Shown here: in pieces, positions 58,002 to 64,000 of the stretch
How the letters are laid out: each line of letters starts with the position of its first letter
How positions within the stretch are numbered: the first letter of the stretch is position 1
Source of the DNA: FEN-1219 sp963713355
Lineage (GTDB): Bacteria > Pseudomonadota > Gammaproteobacteria > Steroidobacterales > Rariloculaceae
Direction: 5' to 3'
Length of the DNA stretch: 64,000 nt
NCBI GenBank assembly: GCA_963713355.1
Contig: CAVQLK010000008.1
Location: forward strand, 372,001 to 436,000
The notes under the pieces: generated by a model
Told to the model about the DNA's origin: nothing
Databases searched by the model: none
Seen by the model: the letters and a program-made list of their open reading frames with translations, nothing else
Made by a program: the position numbers and the translations under genes

Positions 58002-58826
58002 ATGAGAACTAGCCAAGCACATGCGTTCAAGCTGCGGGCGGCCATGGCGGCCGCCGCCGCATTCGTCATTGCCGCGGCCGCGTCGGCGCAGTCCTCGGAC
58101 GGAGTACCGCGTGCACCGGACGGGCACCCCGACCTGAGCGGCACATGGGACAACGGTGCAGGAATCGCCTTCGTGCAGCCGCGCAAAGACGGCGACTCGA
58201 TCTGCATATTCGGTTGCAGCGGTGCCGCGCCGGTCACAGGGTCCGCGGCGCCGGGAGCCCCGCCGCCGCCGGTTGCGCCGAGGTATCGTCCGGAGTTCAC
58301 GGCGCGCGTCGCCGATCTCGACGCTCGGCAGGTGCAGGAAGACCCTGTGCTGCGCTGTTTCGCGCCCGGCGTGCCCCGCATCGGCCCGCCCGACAAGATC
58401 GTGCAACGAGCGGGCGAGGCGGTCTTCTTGTACGAAGACGTCTCAGGAAGCTTCTTCCGCCTCGTGCCGACCGACGGCGGGCCGCATCCGACGAACAACG
58501 AGCCGAGCTTCTTGGGCGACGCCGTCGGCCATTGGGAGGGCGACACGCTCGTCGTCGAGACCCGGAACTTCAACGATCAAACCTGGCTGACCGATAACGG
58601 CGCATTTCACACGAGTGGCTTGCGCGTCGTCGAGCGCTTGCGCCGGACGGCCGACACGCTCGAGTGGGAGGCGACGGCTTACGATCCGGCCGTGCTCACC
58701 GAGCCCTGGCAGGCAGGGAAGCGCGTCGCTCGAGCCACCGACATCGAGATCGTCGAGTCGCCGCCGTGCATCGATCGATCACTCGAGCACATGGTCGACG
58801 ACTCGCACCACACGAATCCGCGCTGA
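58002..58826 (+). CDS. PDLSGxW-family exported protein paired with DUF6152
   Basis: From ATG 58002, five bases after GGAGG, the protein has 274 residues with a signal peptide (1-30, ending ASAQ). It shows HPDLSGTWDN, DPVLRCFAPGVPRI, LVPTDGGPHPTNNEPSFLGD, GHWEGDTLVVETRNFN, LRVVERLRR and YDPAVLTEPW. All match the copies at 41445 and 47852. It has an insertion of about 30 residues, rich in Gly, Ala and Pro, near residue 70. The role is unknown. It is convergent with the small coiled-coil gene at 58830. Confidence 0.83.
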   Translation: MRTSQAHAFKLRAAMAAAAAFVIAAAASAQSSDGVPRAPDGHPDLSGTWDNGAGIAFVQPRKDGDSICIFGCSGAAPVTGSAAPGAPPPPVAPRYRPEFTARVADLDARQVQEDPVLRCFAPGVPRIGPPDKIVQRAGEAVFLYEDVSGSFFRLVPTDGGPHPTNNEPSFLGDAVGHWEGDTLVVETRNFNDQTWLTDNGAFHTSGLRVVERLRRTADTLEWEATAYDPAVLTEPWQAGKRVARATDIEIVESPPCIDRSLEHMVDDSHHTNPR

Positions 58827-58829
58827 GCG

Positions 58830-59078
58830 CTAGAAATAGCGGAACACGAGGTAGCCGATCGCGAGGATGCAGAGCAGGATCGCCGGCAGGGCGATCCTCG
58901 TCATTGTCCGCGCGCGGCTGACACCCTCTCGCTGCAGAGCCAGCGACTCCGCGACTTGCGCTTTGGCTTGCTCCAGGTGCTTCTGCGCAGTCTCGAGCTG
59001 AATTCGCTGCTGCTCCAGCATTTCGCGCTGGTTGTCGCGAATCTCGCCGAGCAGGCTCACGATCCGATCGTCGCTCAT
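58830..59078 (-). CDS. Small coiled-coil protein with C-terminal membrane anchor
   Basis: This 82-residue protein starts at ATG 59078. Residues 5-50 form a heptad-rich coiled coil (LLGEIRDNQREMLEQQRIQLE and following) and residues 58-80 one membrane helix, so it is probably tail-anchored with the coil in the cytoplasm. Proteins of this plan are common as hypotheticals in proteobacteria. It lies four bases after the VOC gene and probably shares its transcript. No function is known. Confidence 0.68.
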   Translation of the reverse strand: MSDDRIVSLLGEIRDNQREMLEQQRIQLETAQKHLEQAKAQVAESLALQREGVSRARTMTRIALPAILLCILAIGYLVFRYF

Positions 59079-59082
59079 GCGC

Positions 59083-59505
59083 TCACGCTCCGTGCGGCTG
59101 CCTGCTACGGATTTCCCAAGGAATTCCGAAGCGATCGACAACCTCACCGTACCGCGCGGCAAAAAACGTCGCCTGAAGAGCCATCCCCACCGTACCGCCT
59201 TCGGCTAGCTCGGTGAAGAACCGTTCGGCCTCGGCCTCGTCGGCCGCGCTCAAGCAGAGATTGAATCCCGTGGGACGCTTGTAGCTGCTCGGCAAGATGT
59301 CGGTCCCGAACAGCGTCATGCGCTGCGCCCTGAGGCGAGCGAACAGCATCTTCGCGTGCCATTCGCGCGGGACGTCATCGGCCAGCGGTGACGCGCCCCA
59401 GGTGATCACGAATTCGGCTTTGGCGCCGAGCAGGCGCTCGTAGACCTTGAACGCGGCTTCGCATTCGCCGTTGAAGGAGAGGCTGACGCTCGCGTCGAGG
59501 TGCAC
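59083..59505 (-). CDS. VOC/PhnB-family protein
   Basis: From GTG 59505 the protein has 140 residues. A TTG at 59529 would add eight. It matches the PhnB group of the vicinal-oxygen-chelate superfamily: VSLSFNGECEAAFKVYERLLG, then WHAKMLFARLRAQRMTLFGTD, AERFFTELAEGGTVGMALQ and GEVVDRFGIPWEI. The PhnB group has lost some metal ligands of glyoxalase, and its function is unknown. It begins two bases downstream of the serine hydrolase stop. Confidence 0.83.
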   Translation of the reverse strand: MHLDASVSLSFNGECEAAFKVYERLLGAKAEFVITWGASPLADDVPREWHAKMLFARLRAQRMTLFGTDILPSSYKRPTGFNLCLSAADEAEAERFFTELAEGGTVGMALQATFFAARYGEVVDRFGIPWEIRSRQPHGA

Positions 59506-59506
59506 G

Positions 59507-60739
59507 TCAGTCGACGATCGCTTGTGCAACGAGGTTCTCGAAGTCGTTGCGGACTTCGTTGTTCGGCGTCTGCACCATGAGCACGCCGACGAGCTGCTCT
59601 TCCGGATCGACGAAGAAGTGCGTGCCTTGCGCTCCGGACCAGCCGTACGTTCCGTCGGACAACAGCGTGCCGCGCGCCGCGTGATCGGTGACGACGCGCA
59701 CGCTCAAACCGTAGCCTTCGCCGGACGGCCGGCCCGGCAGCGTGTCGGGAACGTGCACGGCGGCGAGCATCTCGACGGACTTGCGCGAGAGCAGGCGAAC
59801 GCCGCCGAGCTCGCCGCCGTTCGCGAGCATGATGCCGAACGGCACGTAGCTTTCGGCCGTGCTGTAGAGGCCGCCCGAGCCGCGGAAATAGACGTCGCGT
59901 CCCAACGTGTCGTTCGGCATCACGGCTCTGACCAATCGTTGCTCTTCGCGTTGGTAGACCGTGGCGACGAGCGGCCGCTCACGCTCCGACGGCCAGAAAG
60001 TGGTCGCGCGCATGCCGAGCGGCGCGAAGATGCCGTGCTCGAAGAACTCGTCGAGCGGCATCCCGGAGACGATCTCGAGGACGCGGCCGAGCGTCTCGAA
60101 GCCCGCGCCGGGGCTATAGGCCCAACGTGTGCCGGGCTGAAACTCGAGCGCCGTGCCGCCGAGACGCGGGATGTAGTCGGCGAGCGTCTCGCCGTCGCGG
60201 CGTGCGACGGGCTCGATAGTGGCATTGCTCAGCGCGCCGCTGCCGAGGCCGGAGACGTGCGTCAGCAAATCCTTGATCGTGACCTCGCGCTGCGCTGCGA
60301 CCAAGTCGAAGCTCGGCGCCGCGCCGCTGCCGCTGCCGCCTTCCGGCCGCGGGACGGCGACGCGCAGATTGCGGAATTCAGGGATGTAGCGCGATACGGG
60401 GTCGCTCAAGCGCAGCTTGTTCTCCTCGACCATCATCATGACGCCGACGCCGACGATCGGCTTCGTCATCGAGGCGATGCGGAACAACGTATCGGCGCGC
60501 ATCGGCTGTTTCGTCTCGAGATCCATGACGCCGTGCGTCGAGACGTAAGCGACCTCGCCGCGGCGCGCGACGACGGCGATCGCGCCCGCGAGGTCGCCGG
60601 CTGCGATGCGCCGCTCGAGCATCATGTCGATCCGCTCGAGCCGCTCGCGCGAAAGGCCGAGATCTTCGGGATCTGCGGCGAATGCGGCTGCGGGAACGGC
60701 GGCCAGCGCGGCGGATGCAACGACGACTGACCACTTCAT
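59507..60739 (-). CDS. Exported serine hydrolase, class C beta-lactamase-like
   Basis: This 410-residue protein has a signal peptide (1-21, ending FAAD) and a penicillin-binding/beta-lactamase fold with nucleophile S90 and K93 (SMTK), the second-motif Tyr Y208 (YSPG) and a C-terminal GWSGAQGTHF in place of the KTG box. It resembles esterases such as EstB and D-amino peptidases more than true AmpC. Substrates could be esters or amide-type metabolites in the periplasm. It is followed by the VOC and coiled-coil genes on the same strand. Confidence 0.87.
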   Translation of the reverse strand: MKWSVVVASAALAAVPAAAFAADPEDLGLSRERLERIDMMLERRIAAGDLAGAIAVVARRGEVAYVSTHGVMDLETKQPMRADTLFRIASMTKPIVGVGVMMMVEENKLRLSDPVSRYIPEFRNLRVAVPRPEGGSGSGAAPSFDLVAAQREVTIKDLLTHVSGLGSGALSNATIEPVARRDGETLADYIPRLGGTALEFQPGTRWAYSPGAGFETLGRVLEIVSGMPLDEFFEHGIFAPLGMRATTFWPSERERPLVATVYQREEQRLVRAVMPNDTLGRDVYFRGSGGLYSTAESYVPFGIMLANGGELGGVRLLSRKSVEMLAAVHVPDTLPGRPSGEGYGLSVRVVTDHAARGTLLSDGTYGWSGAQGTHFFVDPEEQLVGVLMVQTPNNEVRNDFENLVAQAIVD

Positions 60740-60809
60740 GAGCTTCCCCTTCGGGGCGCAATGCGCGTCAGGGGATGGTGGTTCGCCGGCTCCTCTTTTG
60801 CAACCGCGC

Positions 60810-60865
60810 GCGGTAACGCCGCGGGCCGTGCTTGAAGGGGGGTGCCACCGCCCGCGGCGTACCGC
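60810..60865. terminator. Long inverted repeat after the ECF operon
   Basis: GCGGTAACGCCGCGGGC (60810-60826) pairs with GCCCGCGGCGTACCGC (60850-60865) over sixteen bases with one bulged A, around a 23-base loop. It begins directly next to the stop of the last ECF-operon gene, so it is the obvious structure to end that transcript. No T-run follows, so it may act in a factor-dependent way or protect the 3' end. Confidence 0.55.
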
Positions 60866-61684
60866 TCAACGCCTGCGAATCATCACGTCGCCGTTGAAGG
60901 TCTTGAGCTGAATATCGGGGCCGCCGCCGCCGATCGCATAACGCGTCTGCTGCGTCCTTCGCACGACGTAGCGCCCGCCCGGGCCGCCACTGCGCTGGAC
61001 GTTCGGCGGATCGTCCTGTGCCTGGACCTCGAAGTCCGTATAGACGTCGCCCTGCTGGCTCGCGACGATCAAGTCGGCCGCTAGGTTGGCCGGCAGCGTG
61101 ACGTCGACGTCGCCGTTGAACGACGTGAACGACATCGGCTTGGTCGCGTCGACGGTCGTGAACGTCGCGCGCACGTCGCCGTTCGTGGCGTTGATGACGG
61201 CCGAGCCCGCGATGTCCGTGGCGATCACGTCGCCGTTGACGTTCGAGAGCTCGTGCTCGCCCGTGACGGAGTCGATCTCAACGTCGCCGCCGTTGACGAG
61301 GCTCGCGCTGACGGATGTCCGCCGCGGCACTCGAATCTCGAGGTCGGCGTTCTTCGGGCTGAAGTCCATTCGCACCGAGACGGTGTTGTCGTTCTCCTCG
61401 ACGGTGAGGCCGACCGACGAGCTCTGAATGCGCCGCAGGCCGTCCTCGCGCGCCGGCTCCGTCTCTTCGTCGCCGCGAATAGGAGCGTCCGCGACGATGA
61501 CGACCTCGTTGCCGTCATAGGCCTCGACGCGGATGTCGCCGGAGAACAGTGTGATCTCGAGCTTTGCCGGCCGCGAAGGATCGCTGAGCGGTACGACGAG
61601 CCTCTCGTCCTGAGCGCCCGCGACGCCCGACATCGCGCACGATGCGCCCGTCAACAAAGCAATGATGCCGATTCTGTTACTCAT
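60866..61684 (-). CDS. Exported DUF4097 beta-helix protein, second copy
   Basis: This 272-residue protein has a signal peptide (1-24) and a DUF4097 domain built of repeated short strands: LVNGGDVEIDSVTGEHELSNV, VNGDVIATDIAGSAVIN, TNGDVRATF, FNGDVDVTLPANLAADL, and a final LKTFNGDVMIRRR. The NGD/SGD turns mark the rungs of a right-handed beta-helix. It is related along its length to the upstream gene, whose TAA overlaps its ATG by one base. It is the last gene of the ECF-sigma operon. Function unknown, likely envelope related. Confidence 0.85.
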   Translation of the reverse strand: MSNRIGIIALLTGASCAMSGVAGAQDERLVVPLSDPSRPAKLEITLFSGDIRVEAYDGNEVVIVADAPIRGDEETEPAREDGLRRIQSSSVGLTVEENDNTVSVRMDFSPKNADLEIRVPRRTSVSASLVNGGDVEIDSVTGEHELSNVNGDVIATDIAGSAVINATNGDVRATFTTVDATKPMSFTSFNGDVDVTLPANLAADLIVASQQGDVYTDFEVQAQDDPPNVQRSGGPGGRYVVRRTQQTRYAIGGGGPDIQLKTFNGDVMIRRR

Positions 61685-62523
61685 TAGTTCGCCTTCCGTA
61701 CGAAAATGTCGCCGTTCAAAGTGTTGAAGGAATGTCTCTCTCCGCCCGTGCCCACGCGAAACGCCGACGACCGGTTGGTGTGCATGACGTATCGGCCGCG
61801 ATCGCGCCGCACTTCGGGCGGATCGCTCAAGGAATCGACGTCGAAGTCCGTGAAGACGTCGCCGTGCATGCTCTGGAACGCGAGCTCGGCCGACAGATCC
61901 GAGGGGAACGTGACGTCGAGCTCGCCGTTGACGGTCCGAAACGACAAAGGCTCCGCCGGCGCCCGCGCGAACGTCGCTTCGACGTCGCCGTTGACGGTGT
62001 TGATGGTGCCGCTGCCGCCGGCGCCCACGAGCCGTACGGCGCCGTTGACGTTCTTGAGCTCGAACGCGCCGTTTACGCCCTCGACGGTCACGTCGCCGTC
62101 GTTGACGGTTCCGACTTCGAGCGCGGCGTTGCGCGGCACGCGGACCTCGATATCGTACTCGACGCTGTAGCCCTCCCAACCTCGGCGCCCGCCGTTTTCG
62201 TCGGTGGGCCGCACGCGGATCGCGACGCGCCCCGGCTCGCTTTCGGTGCGCAGCTGCATTTCCGCGCGGGCGCGCTCGATGTCGGCTTGGAGATCGCCGC
62301 GCACAATTTCCATCGCGCGCATCTCGACGCTGTTGCCGTCGTGCCCCGTCACGCGAATCGGTCCGATGATGTTCTTGACGATGACGACGAGCGGCTCGTT
62401 CGCGGGCACGGCGATCGTCTCCGCGAGCTCGCGCGTCTCGACGACGTCGGCGCGGACGTTGCCCGCGAAAGCGAGCAGGGCGGCGGAAGCCGTTCCCGTT
62501 GCGATTCGAGTCAGTGGCTGCAT
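61684..62523 (-). CDS. Exported DUF4097 beta-helix protein, first copy
   Basis: This 279-residue protein has a signal peptide (1-25) and a DUF4097 domain: TVNDGDVTVEGVNGAFELKNV, VNGAVRLVGAGGSGTIN, TVNGDVEATF, TVNGELDVTFPSDLSAELAF and a closing FNTLNGDIFVRK. The shared rungs and ends show that it and the next gene come from a duplication. A stop/start overlap of one base links them. The gene lies 11 bases downstream of the anti-sigma-like gene, so expression is set by the ECF sigma. Confidence 0.85.
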   Translation of the reverse strand: MQPLTRIATGTASAALLAFAGNVRADVVETRELAETIAVPANEPLVVIVKNIIGPIRVTGHDGNSVEMRAMEIVRGDLQADIERARAEMQLRTESEPGRVAIRVRPTDENGGRRGWEGYSVEYDIEVRVPRNAALEVGTVNDGDVTVEGVNGAFELKNVNGAVRLVGAGGSGTINTVNGDVEATFARAPAEPLSFRTVNGELDVTFPSDLSAELAFQSMHGDVFTDFDVDSLSDPPEVRRDRGRYVMHTNRSSAFRVGTGGERHSFNTLNGDIFVRKAN

Positions 62524-62534
62524 GGGTTCTCCTT

Positions 62535-63335
62535 TTAGACCTCGGGGTTCGCCGGCGCCGGCTCGGCCCCGACTTCGCTCAATGCCATCTGCAAGTACTC
62601 CCGCACTGCGGGATCGAGCTCGGTGCGCTCGAGAACGGCGCGCACCGCGTCGACGGCCGGCTGATCAGCCGCGAGCAACGCGTCCGTCAAAGCCACCTGG
62701 AGCAGCGGCGATTCCTGCCGCTCGAGCGCCATCGCGAGGCCTTCGATGACGCCTGGACGGTCGAGGTCGGCGCGCAGCGCGTCGATTGCCGCGAGCCGAA
62801 CGCTCAAGTTCGAGTCGTACTGCACGCGCTCGAGCAACGCGTTGACGATCTCCGGCGCTCGCGCCGTGCGCCGCGACCATTCGACGCCGAGCAAGCGCTC
62901 GGATGCGGACTGATGATCGAGAAGCGCGAGACCGACGGTGCGTACCTCGTCGCGCAGCGCGGCGACTTCGGCATCGACGGGCGAGGGCAGCTGCTGACCT
63001 ACAGCCAAACCGATCAATGCGAGCGCGGCCGCGAGCCCCATTTGCAGCGCCGGTTGCTGCGGCCACCAGCCGCCGAGCCGGCGCTCAGTCCAAGGGCGCG
63101 ACTCCCGCGCTTCGTATGCGGCCAATCCCGCGTGGAACCGCGCGCGCAGCCGCTCGTGCGGTACCTGCTCGTCATCGAGATTCCCGAGGGTATTCCAGGT
63201 CTCAGTCATGGCAGCAACCTCGGCGCGGCACGCCGCGCAGGTTGCAAGGTGCGCTTCGAGCCGCGCTTCGTCGGCGCCCGGAAGCTGCCCTTGCAACCGG
63301 TCCATCAATAGCGGTGTCGTCTCTTCACACGTCAT
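62535..63335 (-). CDS. Zinc-finger anti-sigma-like membrane protein with HEAT-type repeats
   Basis: From ATG 63335 the protein has 266 residues. The N-terminus is a zf-HC2 anti-sigma domain (CEETTPLLMDRL, HLATCAACRAEV), residues about 98-115 form one membrane helix, and the outer part has helical repeats of HEAT style (NLSVRLAAIDALRADLDRPG, SPLLQVALTDALLAADQPA) that may sense a partner. It overlaps the sigma gene by four bases. It probably holds the ECF sigma at the membrane and releases it upon a signal. A HEAT sensor on a zf-HC2 protein is less common than enzymatic or unknown domains. Confidence 0.85.
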   Translation of the reverse strand: MTCEETTPLLMDRLQGQLPGADEARLEAHLATCAACRAEVAAMTETWNTLGNLDDEQVPHERLRARFHAGLAAYEARESRPWTERRLGGWWPQQPALQMGLAAALALIGLAVGQQLPSPVDAEVAALRDEVRTVGLALLDHQSASERLLGVEWSRRTARAPEIVNALLERVQYDSNLSVRLAAIDALRADLDRPGVIEGLAMALERQESPLLQVALTDALLAADQPAVDAVRAVLERTELDPAVREYLQMALSEVGAEPAPANPEV

Positions 63336-63886
63336 GCCGATACCTCTCCTGCCATATCGAGATAGATTTCGCGGAGCTGCTTCATCGCGCGATGCACTCG
63401 AACCTTGACCGCACCGACCGAGCAATCGAGCACGCGTGCGATCTCGTCATAGCTTTTGTATTCGAAGCGGCTGAGGACGAGCACCTCGCGCCGCTCGGCC
63501 GGCAGGCGCAGCAACGCCTGCCGCACGAGATCGCTCTCACGGTCGTCGTGCTGTTCCTCGTGCGCGTCGCCTGCTGCGGTTTCTTCCATGATCGGCGTCG
63601 CCGGCAGGTGATCGGTGGCTCGGCGCTTCAGATGCGCGAGGCACGAGTTGCGCGCGATGCCGAACATCCACGGCACGAGCTCACTGTCGTCCTTGAACGT
63701 CGCCTTGTACTTCAACATTTTCATGAATACGTCCTGCACGAGGTCTTCGGCGGTCGAGCGATTGCCCGTCATGCGCAAGCAGTAACCGTAGACGCGCGCG
63801 TGATGGCGCTCGAACAGCGTCGCGAGACCTGCCGTCCGGCCGCTGCGGACTTGCCGCATCAATTCCGAGTCGCTCGTTGCCTTCAC
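63332..63886 (-). CDS. ECF-family RNA polymerase sigma factor
   Basis: From GTG 63886 the protein has 184 residues; a TTG at 63940 would add 18 residues unlike the family. Region 2 (TLFERHHARVYGYCLRMTGN, AEDLVQDVFMKML, WMFGIARNSCLAHLKRR) and region 4 (ALLRLPAERREVLVLSRFEY, SYDEIARVLDCSVGAVKVRVHRAM) are complete. It is RpoE-like in layout. It leads an operon with an anti-sigma-like gene and two DUF4097 genes. A palindrome containing a typical AAC-type -35 lies upstream, suggesting autoregulation. Confidence 0.9.
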   Translation of the reverse strand: MKATSDSELMRQVRSGRTAGLATLFERHHARVYGYCLRMTGNRSTAEDLVQDVFMKMLKYKATFKDDSELVPWMFGIARNSCLAHLKRRATDHLPATPIMEETAAGDAHEEQHDDRESDLVRQALLRLPAERREVLVLSRFEYKSYDEIARVLDCSVGAVKVRVHRAMKQLREIYLDMAGEVSA

Positions 63887-63941
63887 GAATCTATGGTCGC
63901 CATGTCCTAAGCACTGATTAATATTCGCGAGCGCCGTCAAA

Positions 63942-63967
63942 GGTTACATGCGGCCCGGCATGTAACC
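63942..63967 (-). promoter_or_regulatory. Ten-base palindrome and candidate ECF promoter upstream of the sigma gene
   Basis: GGTTACATGC (63942-63951) and GCATGTAACC (63958-63967) are a perfect inverted repeat around six bases. On the minus strand the right-hand half reads TGTAACC, with the AAC core found in ECF -35 elements, and CGAATA follows after 14 bases (63922-63927). This would allow the sigma to drive its own operon. It may also be an operator. Spacing is slightly short for an ECF promoter. Confidence 0.5.
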
Positions 63968-64000
63968 ATTTCGCGGTTGCCGTATCTAACGCCTAGCCGC

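Noticed and set aside
63887..63940. Longer sigma factor from TTG 63940
   Set aside because: The 18 added residues do not match ECF N-termini and TTG is a rare start; GTG 63886 gives the normal family start.
1..64000. CRISPR arrays, rRNA, tRNA, transposons or prophage genes
   Set aside because: I looked for direct repeats with spacers, transposase motifs and structural RNA signatures by eye and found none that held up; a tool search could still find a small RNA.

Overview
The window is high-GC, gene-dense DNA from a Gram-negative bacterium. Several proteins carry lipoproteins signals (LAAC, LLGC, LVAC-type lipoboxes), there is a TonB-family protein, and one large protein looks like an outer-membrane barrel. 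DUF3014, DUF6152, FKBP-lipoprotein, pirin, YgiD and ECF/anti-sigma genes together suggest an environmental gammaproteobacterium (Steroidobacter/Nevskia-like) more than anything else. That placement is inference from gene content only; no rRNA, tRNA, CRISPR array, phage or insertion sequence was recognised.

Layout. 1-4.4 kb: end of a 2-hydroxyacid dehydrogenase, an enolase-superfamily enzyme, an NHL-repeat protein, a frameshifted nuclease and a PQQ sugar dehydrogenase. 4.5-7 kb: a DUF6152 fusion protein, a PadR regulator pair and a frameshifted TonB protein. 7.1-12.1 kb: two large quinoprotein genes, one fused to an acyltransferase and a cytochrome c. 12.1-19.6 kb: two GntR(YtrA-type)/ABC export systems flanking a DUF6152 remnant, an ATP-grasp ligase and a convergent zinc metallopeptidase. 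19.7-22.4 kb: an NMT1/SsuABC-type importer. 22.5-25.9 kb: a signalling operon (receiver-GGDEF-EAL, PAS histidine kinase, single-domain receiver). 26.7-40.9 kb: housekeeping and secreted genes (AhcY-like, soluble glucose dehydrogenase-like, IlvD/Edd dehydratase, FAD and GMC oxidoreductases, GDPD, Vgb-like propeller, FKBP, DUF3014, PNPOx-like). 41-48.7 kb: DUF6152 pairs, GFA, glycine-zipper protein, TIGR01777, pirin, YgiD. 48.8-55.3 kb: a winged-helix/TolB regulator broken by three apparent indels, then a FAH/MMSDH catabolic group and a cyclophilin. 55.4-60.7 kb: a DUF5916 barrel, a DUF6152 pair and a serine hydrolase. 60.9-63.9 kb: an ECF sigma, a zinc-finger anti-sigma-like protein and two DUF4097 proteins.

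Two themes stand out. First, exported DUF6152 proteins occur five times (one as a shattered remnant), and three are paired with a second exported family recognised by PDLSGxW and GDTLVVET motifs. At 4509-5549 both modules occur in one polypeptide, which argues that the two families act together; I know of no described function for the pair. Second, there is a heavy load of exported oxidoreductases: four PQQ-type propellers, one of them an unusual acyltransferase/cytochrome fusion. No PQQ biosynthesis gene is present in the window.

At least five genes show single-base frame changes with intact family sequence on both sides. Restoring the frame gives tidy ends and ATGA overlaps with neighbours, so sequencing indels are at least as likely as true gene decay.
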